DNA of 64,000 nt from Candidatus Peribacteria bacterium (GCA_020632295.1 JACKFU010000001.1:310001-374000); one strand, 5' to 3'; positions 17,692 through 25,897 are shown, numbered from the stretch's first letter. Program-made: numbers and translations. The notes: a model not told the origin generated them from the letters alone.

Positions 17692-18075
17692 ATGACGAGA
17701 AACACTTGGCAAAAAGATTATCGTAATGGTGTTGCAGATTTCGATGAGTGGATGCACGGAGATCATTTCCTGCGAACCGGAAATTGGGAATCAGATGTAG
17801 CAACTACTGAATTATTGTCTGAACATAGAAAAGTACGATTTTATGAGGCGTGTCGAAAAAGAGAGGTACAGCAGAGACTATCTCACAGCATGCATCAGAA
17901 ATTATTTCGCTTAATGAAATACTGGTTGCCGAATGGCAATGCTGCGAGAGATGCAAAACGAACTGTTTTAGATAAGGTACTGTCTCTTCACGATGAAATT
18001 GGTAGCGCAATTGAACCAGTTGATTTAGAACAAATTGTTGCAGAGGCGGAACAGAGCTTGCACATTAATGCGTAG
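17692..18075 (+). CDS. Hypothetical protein (127 aa)
   Basis: Not recognised. A small, soluble, largely helical and charged protein without signal peptide or membrane segment. It has its own near-consensus promoter, which predicts transcription starting at or next to the ATG. Its 3' end overlaps the end of ftsW on the opposite strand by 11 nt. An inverted repeat over its promoter hints at regulated expression. Confidence 0.75.
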   Translation: MTRNTWQKDYRNGVADFDEWMHGDHFLRTGNWESDVATTELLSEHRKVRFYEACRKREVQQRLSHSMHQKLFRLMKYWLPNGNAARDAKRTVLDKVLSLHDEIGSAIEPVDLEQIVAEAEQSLHINA

Positions 18076-19261
18076 TTCTCCTCTGTTGTTTTTGTGTTTT
18101 TCTTTTGGGAGAACGCCTTTCTAGCGCCATAGCCTGTGTGGAATACATCGAAATGTTGAGCAAAATACCTGTTGCAATCATGAGTGAGAGGAGTGATGAT
18201 CCGCCGTAGCTAATAAATGGCAGGGTAATACCGGTGAGTGGAAAGAGGGAGAGATTAACAGCAATATTTAAGAGGGTTTGGGCTGCAACCCAGGTGGTTA
18301 TTCCTGTTGCAACAAGGAAGCCAAAACGATCTGGTGCTTCCATAGCTACCTTGTAACCGCGATAGACAAAGATGACATACATACCAAGCACAATCATGAG
18401 ACGCATAAACCCAAGCTCCTCTGCCATGGCGGCAAACACGGTGTCACTTTGCACCTCGGGGAGGTAGCCGAATTTCTGAATACTCTTTCCATACCCAAGA
18501 CCGAAGAATCCACCTGATCCAATTGCAATGAGTGCCTGCTTAATCTGAAAACCGATTGTCTCACTGATACTTGGATCATCCGGACTTAAGAATGCGCGGA
18601 ATCTATTTTGTACGTACTGCTTTTGGAGGATGAGTGGCAAGCCAATAATGGCTGCCATCGAGCCACCAAGAATCACGTGGAAGATGTTGCCTCCAGCAAT
18701 AAAGAACATAACCACTGCGATAGAACTTAAGACGAGGAACGATCCTAAATCTGGTTGCAGTGCAACGAGTGCCGTTGAGAGCGAGAGGAGGAGAGCAAAC
18801 GGTACAAACCCTTCTTTCCATGTACCGATGAGCTGTTCACGTTTCTGGAGCCAGAGAGCAAGATAAAAGATCATTGTCATCTTGAGAAACTCGGATGGCT
18901 GCATAGAGAACGGTCCCAGTCGCAGCCAGCTACTTGCCGTTCCGTAGTTTGCACTAATGCCGGGCATAAACACGGCGATGAGCAAGATGAGCGTCAGCAG
19001 AAACAGTGGCATAGCGAGACGCTCCCAGAGGCGGTAGGGAATCATTATTGTCAGGAACATTCCTCCGAATCCAACAACGATATGGGTGAAACTGCGGAGC
19101 AAATAAAAGGAGTTACTCGTATCTTCGCGGAGGCCTTGGGCAACGAGCCTCTGTGTAATTTGATAACTCTCAAACACGGAGACGCTTGCAATCATAGCGA
19201 GGCCAAAGAGCACGAGCACGGAAACGACGCCGAAGAGAAGAAGGTCCATTCTTCTGAACAT
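18065..19261 (-). CDS. ftsW: FtsW/RodA/SpoVE family glycan polymerase
   Basis: SEDS-family integral membrane protein that polymerises lipid II into glycan strands at the septum or side wall. About ten hydrophobic segments are visible. GLGYGKSIQKFGYLPE and DTVFAAMAEELGF near the middle, and ITLPFISYGGSSLLSLM near the C-terminus, are SEDS signatures. I chose the ATG at 19261 (MFRRMDLLL); a longer frame adds 39 residues without family character. TACAAT lies 7 nt upstream. With murB, murG and the cyclophilin it forms a loose wall-synthesis neighbourhood. FtsW rather than RodA is by context only. Confidence 0.93.
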   Translation of the reverse strand: MFRRMDLLLFGVVSVLVLFGLAMIASVSVFESYQITQRLVAQGLREDTSNSFYLLRSFTHIVVGFGGMFLTIMIPYRLWERLAMPLFLLTLILLIAVFMPGISANYGTASSWLRLGPFSMQPSEFLKMTMIFYLALWLQKREQLIGTWKEGFVPFALLLSLSTALVALQPDLGSFLVLSSIAVVMFFIAGGNIFHVILGGSMAAIIGLPLILQKQYVQNRFRAFLSPDDPSISETIGFQIKQALIAIGSGGFFGLGYGKSIQKFGYLPEVQSDTVFAAMAEELGFMRLMIVLGMYVIFVYRGYKVAMEAPDRFGFLVATGITTWVAAQTLLNIAVNLSLFPLTGITLPFISYGGSSLLSLMIATGILLNISMYSTQAMALERRSPKRKTQKQQRRTTH

Positions 19262-19268
19262 GGATCCT

Positions 19269-19274
19269 ATTGTA
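19269..19274 (-). promoter_or_regulatory. -10-like element of ftsW
   Basis: TACAAT on the minus strand with a 7-nt spacer to the ATG. Confidence 0.45.
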
Positions 19275-19291
19275 TAGGGTTTTACAAAAAT

Positions 19292-19319
19292 GGTCTCGAA
19301 AGTTTTACGTTTCGAGACC
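19292..19319 (-). terminator. Intrinsic terminator
   Basis: Perfect 10-bp stem GGTCTCGAAA / TTTCGAGACC with an 8-nt loop. On the minus strand it is followed by ATTTTTG. It ends the 134-aa gene and separates it from ftsW. Confidence 0.75.
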
Positions 19320-19343
19320 GCCCTATCTGCTGCTGACAGATTA

Positions 19344-19748
19344 CTAGCTCTCTTTTGCGAGACGACGATAAGCTGCAATAGCCTCTTGCCGACTCAGCTC
19401 GGCACATATTTCTCTTGCCTCCTCTTTGCCGAGGTAGTGGAGATACATAATCGTATTGCCGTGCCTCCGTTTTCCGATTCGATTCCTCCTGCGATCAAAT
19501 AATGTCGTCCACTTGGACTTCTTATCCAATCGGTATTGGAGATCGATTCGTTCGACGACGAATTCGAGTACAACACGATATGTCACTCTGAGGGTGTAGG
19601 GGTCGGAAACGAGCACGCCTTTTGGTTTCTGCACAATCGGATCAGAAATGCTCCGATCGTAGAGAACACGCAAAATTGCATGGTCGAATCCTTGTAACAT
19701 CACAGTTTTCTTCCCTCGTCTTTCGACGATTTCGCTAACAACTCGCAT
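19344..19748 (-). CDS. Hypothetical basic protein with canonical Shine-Dalgarno (134 aa)
   Basis: Not recognised. A soluble protein of mixed beta/alpha character, rich in Arg and Lys (RRRNRIGKRRHGN), without signal or membrane segment. The ATG at 19748 was chosen because GGAGGT stands 5 nt before it; the longer frame adds 44 unconvincing Cys-rich residues. It is one of very few genes here with a textbook Shine-Dalgarno and a leader, and it has its own terminator. That makes it look like an independent and perhaps acquired unit. Confidence 0.75.
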   Translation of the reverse strand: MRVVSEIVERRGKKTVMLQGFDHAILRVLYDRSISDPIVQKPKGVLVSDPYTLRVTYRVVLEFVVERIDLQYRLDKKSKWTTLFDRRRNRIGKRRHGNTIMYLHYLGKEEAREICAELSRQEAIAAYRRLAKES

Positions 19749-19880
19749 AGCTACCTCCCAGTGAAAAAAGCACAACTGGTCTGGTAGCCTTCTTAGGTAC
19801 GCTAGAGTGGACAAGGTTTTGAAAGAGCAGCAATAGCAGAGACAGGATGTGTATCCTAGTTTCACGCTCAGGTATGTCAA

Positions 19881-20729
19881 TTATTTTTTACGGATCCCAC
19901 GGAGGAATGCCTTTCGGTGTTTTCCAGCCATCGTTGGGAGCATGGCAAGGACGCTATAGGCAAGGCGCTTCCACCCTCTTGGTAGTCGATCGAAGCCCTC
20001 AACGACGCCTGCCATGACTGCAGCGGATGCACCAATAACTTCCATACGCTTTAGCGAGTCTGGCAGATTAATTCTATGGTGGTGTAGTCCTTTTGCTCGA
20101 GGTTCGTAGTACAGGCGTACACCGTTTTTTTGGAGGCGCATGCCCCACTCCATGTCTTCCCAGCCGTAGAGCTTTACGTCTTCGCGAAAGGGTAGACGCG
20201 CGGCTACCTCGGTTGGAACGGAGATATTGCTGGTATACGAAAATAGGTGCTGCATCGACTCGGGGATAAAGTCATCGCGAAATTGTTTTATTTTGTTGAA
20301 GCCAAATTGCCAACCAGATGTCATCAGCCATTTCATCACTTTGGTCATCCCGACAGATGGGTCCCAGTCGATATCGCCGAGGACAGCAACAGGTGTACTT
20401 CCGTGTTCATGTGCTCTGAGGTGGAGCTCGCATGCTTTGGGTGTGAGGTATATGTCATCACCGATGAAGAGTACGGTGGACGATTGTGCTTTTGTCACCC
20501 CCTGGTTACGGGCTACCCCTTGATGACAGGGTGCAATTGTTTCGAAGTATACTGGAATTTGCCAAGAGGAATTGGCAAGCCGCTTAATCTCCTTGTCATC
20601 TTGGACATCGTTTATAATGATGACTTCAATGGCATCGGCAATGGTTTGTTTCTCAAGGCAGCGCAAGCACTCGCCGAGTGTTTCGGGACGGTTATGGGTG
20701 GGGATGATGACAGAAACCTTCGGTTTCAA
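19881..20729 (-). CDS. Glycosyltransferase family 2 (282 aa)
   Basis: Predicted cytoplasmic-face glycosyltransferase using a nucleotide sugar. The GT-A fold starts VSVIIPTHNRPETL, with IIINDVQDD and FIGDDIYL as the metal/nucleotide region and WEDMEWGMRL as the likely acceptor-side ED motif. The GT2 fold begins right at the TTG start (20729), with no ATG available. A heptamer array abuts this start immediately upstream. It stands apart from the main glycan locus, so its product is unclear. Confidence 0.88.
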   Translation of the reverse strand: MKPKVSVIIPTHNRPETLGECLRCLEKQTIADAIEVIIINDVQDDKEIKRLANSSWQIPVYFETIAPCHQGVARNQGVTKAQSSTVLFIGDDIYLTPKACELHLRAHEHGSTPVAVLGDIDWDPSVGMTKVMKWLMTSGWQFGFNKIKQFRDDFIPESMQHLFSYTSNISVPTEVAARLPFREDVKLYGWEDMEWGMRLQKNGVRLYYEPRAKGLHHHRINLPDSLKRMEVIGASAAVMAGVVEGFDRLPRGWKRLAYSVLAMLPTMAGKHRKAFLRGIRKK

Positions 20730-20730
20730 A

Positions 20731-20765
20731 TTGAAAATGGAAAATGAACAATGGAAAATGAAAAC
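20731..20765. repeat. Heptamer array abutting the GT2 start
   Basis: Five 7-nt units, TTGAAAA TGGAAAA TGAACAA TGGAAAA TGAAAAC, beginning 1 nt upstream of the TTG start codon. Confidence 0.8.
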
Positions 20766-20781
20766 ATAACTAGCATGCGAC

Positions 20782-20787
20782 TATAAT
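20782..20787 (+). promoter_or_regulatory. -10 element of tsaB, displaced by repeats
   Basis: Perfect TATAAT. It is separated from the tsaB ATG by 32 nt, of which 28 are four CTTCAAT repeats. Confidence 0.5.
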
Positions 20788-20815
20788 CTTCAATCTTCAA
20801 TCTTCAATCTTCAAT
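20788..20815. repeat. Heptamer array between tsaB -10 and start
   Basis: Four perfect CTTCAAT copies, followed by TTTT and the ATG. Confidence 0.9.
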
Positions 20816-20819
20816 TTTT

Positions 20820-21416
20820 ATGCATATCCTCTTCCTCGACCTTGCCTCCCACGATGCGCTCATTGCTTGTTGCACAGATGAATCTGTTGTTGCGTTTGAG
20901 TCAGTACATGCACGCATCTCCGATGCAGAGCTTATTCCCATGGTGGAGTCTGTTTTACAGAAAGCGGGATGGACGTACGAAGACCTCACGCATATTGCCT
21001 GCATTGTAGGGCCCGGGGGGTTTACGTCTCTCCGCGTTGCGGTGACGTATGTCAATGTTCTTGCAGATCAACTCGGGATACCAAGTGCAGGAGTTCATCT
21101 TTCCGATCTCTATCGAGAGAGAGCTAAAAGCTTAAAGCTAAAAGCTGAAATATACTGGCTCCATTCCACAAAGAAAGATCAGCTATTTATTTGCGGTGGA
21201 AAGTGGCAAGAACCAACACTTATTACTCTTGATGAATTACGAATGACGAATGACGAATTACAAAGGTGGTGTGGAGAACTCATTGAGGAGCATCATGACA
21301 TTGTTCATTGCGATTCCATTCCCCTCAAGCCAGTTACTGATGTCCTTCCTGCATTGTTAGCAGCTCAAACATTTGAAAAAAAACTTCTCACTCCTTGGTA
21401 TGGGCGGGGGTGGTAG
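20820..21416 (+). CDS. tsaB: TsaB, tRNA t6A biosynthesis subunit
   Basis: Partner of TsaD in threonylcarbamoyl transfer to A37 of ANN-decoding tRNAs. It has the ASKHA-like fold: ILFLDLASHDALIAC at the start, the SDAELIPMVESVL helix, and IVGPGGFTSLRVAV, the family signature, near residue 60-75. The 198-aa length is near normal. Two heptamer arrays lie inside the coding sequence (residues ~101-110 and ~139-148), both in parts expected to be variable, giving KSLKLKAE and LRMTNDEL. Confidence 0.93.
   Translation: MHILFLDLASHDALIACCTDESVVAFESVHARISDAELIPMVESVLQKAGWTYEDLTHIACIVGPGGFTSLRVAVTYVNVLADQLGIPSAGVHLSDLYRERAKSLKLKAEIYWLHSTKKDQLFICGGKWQEPTLITLDELRMTNDELQRWCGELIEEHHDIVHCDSIPLKPVTDVLPALLAAQTFEKKLLTPWYGRGW
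21122..21149. repeat. Heptamer array inside tsaB (1)
   Basis: AGCTAAA AGCTTAA AGCTAAA AGCTGAA, 28 nt, translated as part of TsaB. Confidence 0.85.
21236..21263. repeat. Heptamer array inside tsaB (2)
   Basis: ATTACGA ATGACGA ATGACGA ATTACAA, 28 nt, translated as part of TsaB. Confidence 0.85.
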
Positions 21417-21419
21417 TGC

Positions 21420-21425
21420 TATAGT
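21420..21425 (+). promoter_or_regulatory. -10-like element for the 88-aa ORF
   Basis: TATAGT, 7 nt before the ATG at 21433; it starts just after the tsaB stop. Confidence 0.45.
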
Positions 21426-21432
21426 GAGGCCT

Positions 21433-21699
21433 ATGGGCAACATCTGTCATGCAGCGCAAGATCATAGTGTGCTCTATCCGGTAGCATGTATTCCGGCAGA
21501 ACGGCGGGAAGAGGTATGTGGGCGACGGAAAGAATCTCATGTTTCCGCGTTACACAGCCCCGTATCTCAGGAGGTCTATGCAGTGCTTATGGGAGATACA
21601 GCCAGAGAAGAAGCATCACCTGCTGCACAAAAGTACCTTCAGGGCTTGGAGCAGAGTATTGCGAATGAGCGCAGGCGATCCACATCATTGAATTCATAA
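21433..21699 (+). CDS. Hypothetical small protein (88 aa)
   Basis: Not recognised. A soluble, charged small protein with no signal or membrane segment, in the gap between tsaB and secA. Start chosen at 21433 because TATAGT lies 7 nt upstream, the same spacing as at many genes here. Coding status rests on this promoter and on filling an otherwise empty gap, so it is only moderately supported. Confidence 0.5.
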   Translation: MGNICHAAQDHSVLYPVACIPAERREEVCGRRKESHVSALHSPVSQEVYAVLMGDTAREEASPAAQKYLQGLEQSIANERRRSTSLNS

Positions 21700-21742
21700 G
21701 GTTTTCTTCTGGTAAACCGCATGGTTTTTTGGGTATTTCTGC

Positions 21743-21748
21743 TATCCT
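21743..21748 (+). promoter_or_regulatory. -10-like element of secA
   Basis: TATCCT with a 7-nt spacer to the secA ATG. Confidence 0.45.
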
Positions 21749-21755
21749 CTTTCCG

Positions 21756-24440
21756 ATGCCTCTTATCGATTTCTTAAACAAGCTTCTCGGTGATCCGAAT
21801 GAAAAGGAGCTGAAGAAGATCCGTCCTCTTATCCCAAGCATTCGGGAGCGGGAAAACAGTGCTGAATTTCAGAGGCTGACTCTCGGCGATCTTCCCAATA
21901 AGACGGAGGAGTTTAAAGCACGTATTGAGAAGGGCGAGTCCCTCGACGATCTACTCCCAGAAGCATTTGCCCTCGTTGCCCGTGCGTGTAGTTTGCTGGT
22001 TGGCGAGAAGTACAACGAGGGTAACCTTGAGTTTGAGTGGAACATCAAAGCACCGTTCGATGTGCAACTTGTTGGTGGTATAGCCCTCCATCGGGGGAGT
22101 GTTGCAGAAATGCGCACCGGTGAAGGAAAGACGTTTGTGTGTACCATGCCGGTGTACTTAAACGCGCTGACCGGTAAAGGTGTGCATGTTGTGACCGTCA
22201 ACGATTACCTCGCTCGCCGCGATGCGGCGTGGATGGGCCGTCTCTACGAAGCCCTGGGTCTAACAGTTGGTGTTATTGTGCATGGTCTTAACCATGAGCA
22301 ACGCAAAGCTGCGTATGACTGTGACATCACCTACGGAACAAACAATGAATTTGGGTTCGATTACCTGCGAGACAACATGGCGGTAAGCAAAGATCGCCAA
22401 GTGCAACGCGGACTGAACTATGCAATTGTCGATGAAGTCGACTCTATTCTCATTGACGAGGCGCGCACGCCGCTTATTATCTCGCAACCTGCCGGTGAGT
22501 CGACGCAGAAGTATGGAACCTATTCCATGCTCGTACGTCAGCTCATCGAGAACGAACATTTCAACAAAGATGAGAAACAAAAAACAGCAGTACTGACTGA
22601 GGAAGGAATTAAGAAGATGGAAGAGCTACTTCATGTTGATAACATCTACACCGAGAAGGGGTTTGAAGAAGTGCACCACATCGAACAAGCATTGCGTGCC
22701 CATGCCATGTATGCACGAGACACTGATTATGTTGTCAAAGATGGTGAGATTATTATTGTTGATGAGTTCACCGGTCGTCTCATGCCTGGTCGTCGCTACA
22801 GTCATGGTCTGCATCAGGCGATTGAGGCAAAGGAAGGGGTAGAGGTTCAGCGCGAAAGTAAGACACTGGCAACGATTACGTTCCAAAACTACTTCCGTTT
22901 GTTTGCAAAGCTTGCGGGTATGACCGGTACTGCTAAAACTGAGGAGGAGGAATTTGAAAGCATCTACAAACTACGTACCATTGTTATTCCTACAAACAAG
23001 CCTGTCGTTCGTAACGATATGAGCGATGCGATCTACCGTACGGTTGAAGCAAAGTTTAGGGCAGTAGCGAAGCTGGCGCACGAGATGCACACAAAGGGGC
23101 AGCCTGCACTGATTGGTACAACCTCTATCGAGAAGTCAGAAGCTCTGAGTGCACTGCTTACAGCAGAAGGCGTTCCGCACAACGTGCTCAATGCAAAACA
23201 GCATGAGAAAGAGGCGGAGATTGTTGCTGGAGCTGGGCAGAAAGGAGCCATTACCATTGCAACAAATATGGCCGGTCGTGGAACAGACATTAAACTCGGT
23301 GCGGGGGTAGCAGCCCTTGGTGGACTTGCGATTCTCGGTACAGAACGCCATGAATCTCGTCGTATTGATAATCAGCTTCGTGGTCGATCTGGTCGTCAGG
23401 GGGACCCTGGAGAAAGCAGGTTCTTTGTATCGATGGACGATGATCTCATGCGGCTCTTTGGTGGAGATCGCCTCAAGAGCATGATGGAGCGCTTAAAGGT
23501 CCCCGATGATGTGCCGCTCGAAAATGCCATTGTTTCTCGTTCCATTGAAGGTGCACAGAAGCGTGTTGAGGGGCGCAATTTCGATATTCGTCGTCACGTT
23601 GTGCAGTACGATGATGTGATGAATAAGCACAGGGAGATTATGTACACGAGGAGGCAGAAGATTTTGGATAGGTTAGCTGAGGTAGGAGAGGGTGCTGAGG
23701 TAGGAGAGGGTGCTGAGGTGAGGCCGTTGCATGAGGATGTATTGCATTCACTGCGTAATGAGGCAATGGCCATTGTTGATAGCAATGCATCGACCGATGA
23801 TGCAGAGGAGTGGGACACAAAAGAGATGAGCGAGACGGTTGCCGTGCTGCATCCCGTGCTCCGGGAGAAGTTTACGCAGGAGAAATTTGCATCGTACCCC
23901 GATAGAGAAACGGCCAAACAAGAACTCGGTGATTTCCTTGTTGCGTTTTACGAGGCAAAGTGTGAAGAGGAGGATGTGCATGTCGTTTCACAGGCTGAAC
24001 GTGTCATTACGTTGCAGAGTATCGACACACATTGGATGGATCATATAGATGATATGTCGCATCTCCGTGAACAGGTTGCGTTTGCAGGGTTTGCGCAGCG
24101 GGATCCACTTATTGAATACAAAGATCAGGCATTCAGGCGCTTCCAGCAACTTCTTGCTGCTATTGAATCCACTATTATTCGTACACTTATGCAGGCTGAC
24201 TTCAAGCAGTTTGCTCCACGGATGATGCTTCAGGAAGCGGATGAACTGCTTGATAGCTTGCAAACGAATGAAGAGACGATTGAAGGGAACTTGGAAACAC
24301 ATAGCGTGAATCCGATTGTAATGACCGCAGAAGATCATCAAGCAGCAGGAACGAAGCCTCGTCAGGTTTCGAGTGTAGGCCGTAATGATCCGTGTCCATG
24401 TGGTAGCGGGAAGAAATATAAGAAGTGCCATGGAATCTGA
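21756..24440 (+). CDS. secA: SecA preprotein translocase ATPase
   Basis: ATPase motor that pushes preproteins through SecYEG; the exported operon at 2152-11465 would depend on it. The ATG at 21756 gives MPLIDFLNKLLGDPNEKELKK, the usual N-terminus. MRTGEGKT is Walker A near residue 120. IVDEVDSILIDEARTP is the DEAD box region, followed by the preprotein crosslinking domain, NBD2 (TNMAGRGTDI, QLRGRSGRQGDPG) and the helical domains. The C-terminal zinc motif is DPCPCGSGKKYKKCHG. Two oddities: an 18-nt in-frame tandem repeat (EVGEGA twice) near residue 642, and a 3' end that is repeated 407 bp downstream around another ORF. Confidence 0.98.
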   Translation: MPLIDFLNKLLGDPNEKELKKIRPLIPSIRERENSAEFQRLTLGDLPNKTEEFKARIEKGESLDDLLPEAFALVARACSLLVGEKYNEGNLEFEWNIKAPFDVQLVGGIALHRGSVAEMRTGEGKTFVCTMPVYLNALTGKGVHVVTVNDYLARRDAAWMGRLYEALGLTVGVIVHGLNHEQRKAAYDCDITYGTNNEFGFDYLRDNMAVSKDRQVQRGLNYAIVDEVDSILIDEARTPLIISQPAGESTQKYGTYSMLVRQLIENEHFNKDEKQKTAVLTEEGIKKMEELLHVDNIYTEKGFEEVHHIEQALRAHAMYARDTDYVVKDGEIIIVDEFTGRLMPGRRYSHGLHQAIEAKEGVEVQRESKTLATITFQNYFRLFAKLAGMTGTAKTEEEEFESIYKLRTIVIPTNKPVVRNDMSDAIYRTVEAKFRAVAKLAHEMHTKGQPALIGTTSIEKSEALSALLTAEGVPHNVLNAKQHEKEAEIVAGAGQKGAITIATNMAGRGTDIKLGAGVAALGGLAILGTERHESRRIDNQLRGRSGRQGDPGESRFFVSMDDDLMRLFGGDRLKSMMERLKVPDDVPLENAIVSRSIEGAQKRVEGRNFDIRRHVVQYDDVMNKHREIMYTRRQKILDRLAEVGEGAEVGEGAEVRPLHEDVLHSLRNEAMAIVDSNASTDDAEEWDTKEMSETVAVLHPVLREKFTQEKFASYPDRETAKQELGDFLVAFYEAKCEEEDVHVVSQAERVITLQSIDTHWMDHIDDMSHLREQVAFAGFAQRDPLIEYKDQAFRRFQQLLAAIESTIIRTLMQADFKQFAPRMMLQEADELLDSLQTNEETIEGNLETHSVNPIVMTAEDHQAAGTKPRQVSSVGRNDPCPCGSGKKYKKCHGI
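23676..23719 (+). repeat. 18-nt tandem repeat inside secA
   Basis: GCTGAGGTAGGAGAGGGT twice plus a partial third copy. In frame, adding AEVGEG units to a surface region of SecA. Confidence 0.8.
24401..24433 (+). repeat. secA tail direct repeat, copy 1
   Basis: 33 bp from TGGTAGCGGG to GTGCCATGG, encoding GSGKKYKKCHG of SecA. Copy 2 at 24808 differs at one base. Confidence 0.9.
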
Positions 24441-24795
24441 TTACCCTCATCAGGAGGTTCTATCGCATGATGCTCTTTATGCATTGTATGTTCAGTTTAA
24501 GGAGGAAGAGTTGGCGTTTGCTGTGCAACAAAGCTCGTCTGAGTATTCGAAAAAATACTATGCATCTCAAAAACCAATGGACTTTCCTCAGTTTCTTGAT
24601 TGGATCACGGATATGGACTTACATCAGGTGCTATCGCATCAGGAGTTATGGAAACGTGGATTTGCTTCTTGGAATGCATCAGAAATACGCAGGATGAGGA
24701 CTCTAATGCGACGTTTACAGCGTGAAGAAGTTTCTGATGCAGTTGTTCAACAATTACGAGATAGACTTAATATATTTAAACGTTTTGATAAATAA
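24430..24795 (+). CDS. Hypothetical protein nested at duplicated secA end (121 aa)
   Basis: Not recognised. A soluble, helical protein rich in Gln, Arg and Glu (LMRRLQREEV, VVQQLRDRL). Its ATG lies within the last codons of secA in another frame, so it is coupled to secA translation. The whole ORF lies between two 33-bp copies of the secA 3' end, as if a 407-bp unit (repeat plus ORF) was inserted at, or duplicated from, the secA terminus. Function unknown; a cargo gene of a small insertion is the leading idea. Confidence 0.6.
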   Translation: MESDYPHQEVLSHDALYALYVQFKEEELAFAVQQSSSEYSKKYYASQKPMDFPQFLDWITDMDLHQVLSHQELWKRGFASWNASEIRRMRTLMRRLQREEVSDAVVQQLRDRLNIFKRFDK

Positions 24796-24807
24796 TCTGT
24801 TTCATGG

Positions 24808-24840
24808 TGGTAGCGGGAAGAAATACAAGAAGTGCCATGG
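24808..24840 (+). repeat. secA tail direct repeat, copy 2
   Basis: Near-identical to copy 1 (TATA to TACA). Its frame reads GSGKKYKKCHGNGN then stop, probably the original end of secA, now untranslated and detached. Confidence 0.9.
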
Positions 24841-24851
24841 GAATGGCAATT

Positions 24852-24893
24852 AACACTTAACAGTTAACTGTTAATAGTTAATAGTTAATTGTT
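24852..24893. repeat. Heptamer array upstream of holB
   Basis: Six units, AACACTT AACAGTT AACTGTT AATAGTT AATAGTT AATTGTT. It directly follows the detached secA tail and ends 6 nt before the holB -10. Confidence 0.85.
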
Positions 24894-24899
24894 ACCTGC

Positions 24900-24905
24900 T
24901 ATACT
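24900..24905 (+). promoter_or_regulatory. -10 element of holB
   Basis: TATACT with an 8-nt spacer to the ATG. Confidence 0.5.
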
Positions 24906-24913
24906 CTTTCTCC

Positions 24914-25882
24914 ATGTCTCGCCTTGTGCCTATCATCGGCCACCTCCTTCAACAGGAGCAATTGCAAAACGATATTGATCTCGGGAATGTTTCGCATGCG
25001 TACCTCTTTTCTGGCCCTGCCCATATCGGTAAACATGCTCTTGCTTTACGCTTTGCGTGCGACCTTCTCTCTGTGGATGTATCTGATGATCAGAAGGCAT
25101 CAGTCAGGCACTCCGTTGAAAAGCTAACGCATCCGGACCTGTTTGTTCTCGACCAACTCTGGATGGCAGAGGTGCAGGAGGATTGGGATTTTCTCGCACA
25201 ACATTCGAATGTTCCTCAGGCCCATCGCCAGAAGAACAAGGCAAAGACAGATGTTATTGGCATCGATGATATTCGAGCACTGAAGCAGCGACTCTATGAA
25301 ACAGGAATAGGAACGTATCGCTGTTGTATTATCACGTCCATTGAGCGTATGCATGCCGAGGCTGCCAATGCGTTTTTGAAAATGCTTGAAGAGCCGCCGC
25401 AGGGTTTAGTGTTCGTGTTAACGACGCAGTCGCAGGGTACGTTGCTTCCAACCGTGACATCACGGTCACGCATTCTACCGTTCTCCCGCGTTGCGCAACG
25501 AGAGATGCTCCCGCTCCTCGAAGGCATTACCGAAGAAGATCGTGCGTTTATTTTCCATCTTGCTTCTGGTGCACCGGGTATGGTGATGCGCCTAAAAAAC
25601 GATCCCGATTTTCTACGACTTCACAGAACAATACACAGTGCAGCACAGTCCTTTTGGCGTTCTCATTCGCTTACACAGCGCATGTCTCTTCTCTCGCCAC
25701 TCTCTAAACGAGGGGAGGAGGCAGAACGTTTCCTTCTTCATTTGGGCTTAGCATTGCGGGAACAGGGTGTTCATATGCATCCTTCCTTTGTGTTTGCATT
25801 TCAACGCTTTGCGAGGGATTTGTCTACAAATGCGCATCGACAACTTCTCGCCCATCGGTTTGTATTAGAACTCTTCAAGTGA
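24914..25882 (+). CDS. holB: DNA polymerase III subunit delta'
   Basis: Clamp-loader subunit that helps place the sliding clamp on DNA. AAA+ fold with YLFSGPAHIGKHALALRFA as the P-loop region near residue 35, and CCIITSIERMHAEAANAFLKMLEEPP, the highly conserved delta'/gamma segment, near residue 140-165. TTQSQGTLLPTVTSR follows as the sensor 1 region with the SRC-like end. The C-terminal collar domain is weakly conserved. Length 322 aa is normal. Confidence 0.93.
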   Translation: MSRLVPIIGHLLQQEQLQNDIDLGNVSHAYLFSGPAHIGKHALALRFACDLLSVDVSDDQKASVRHSVEKLTHPDLFVLDQLWMAEVQEDWDFLAQHSNVPQAHRQKNKAKTDVIGIDDIRALKQRLYETGIGTYRCCIITSIERMHAEAANAFLKMLEEPPQGLVFVLTTQSQGTLLPTVTSRSRILPFSRVAQREMLPLLEGITEEDRAFIFHLASGAPGMVMRLKNDPDFLRLHRTIHSAAQSFWRSHSLTQRMSLLSPLSKRGEEAERFLLHLGLALREQGVHMHPSFVFAFQRFARDLSTNAHRQLLAHRFVLELFK

Positions 25883-25897
25883 TAGCCTCGTTGTCCG

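Noticed and set aside
24852..24893. CRISPR array
   Set aside because: The short repeats are contiguous 7-mers without spacers, and no cas gene is present.
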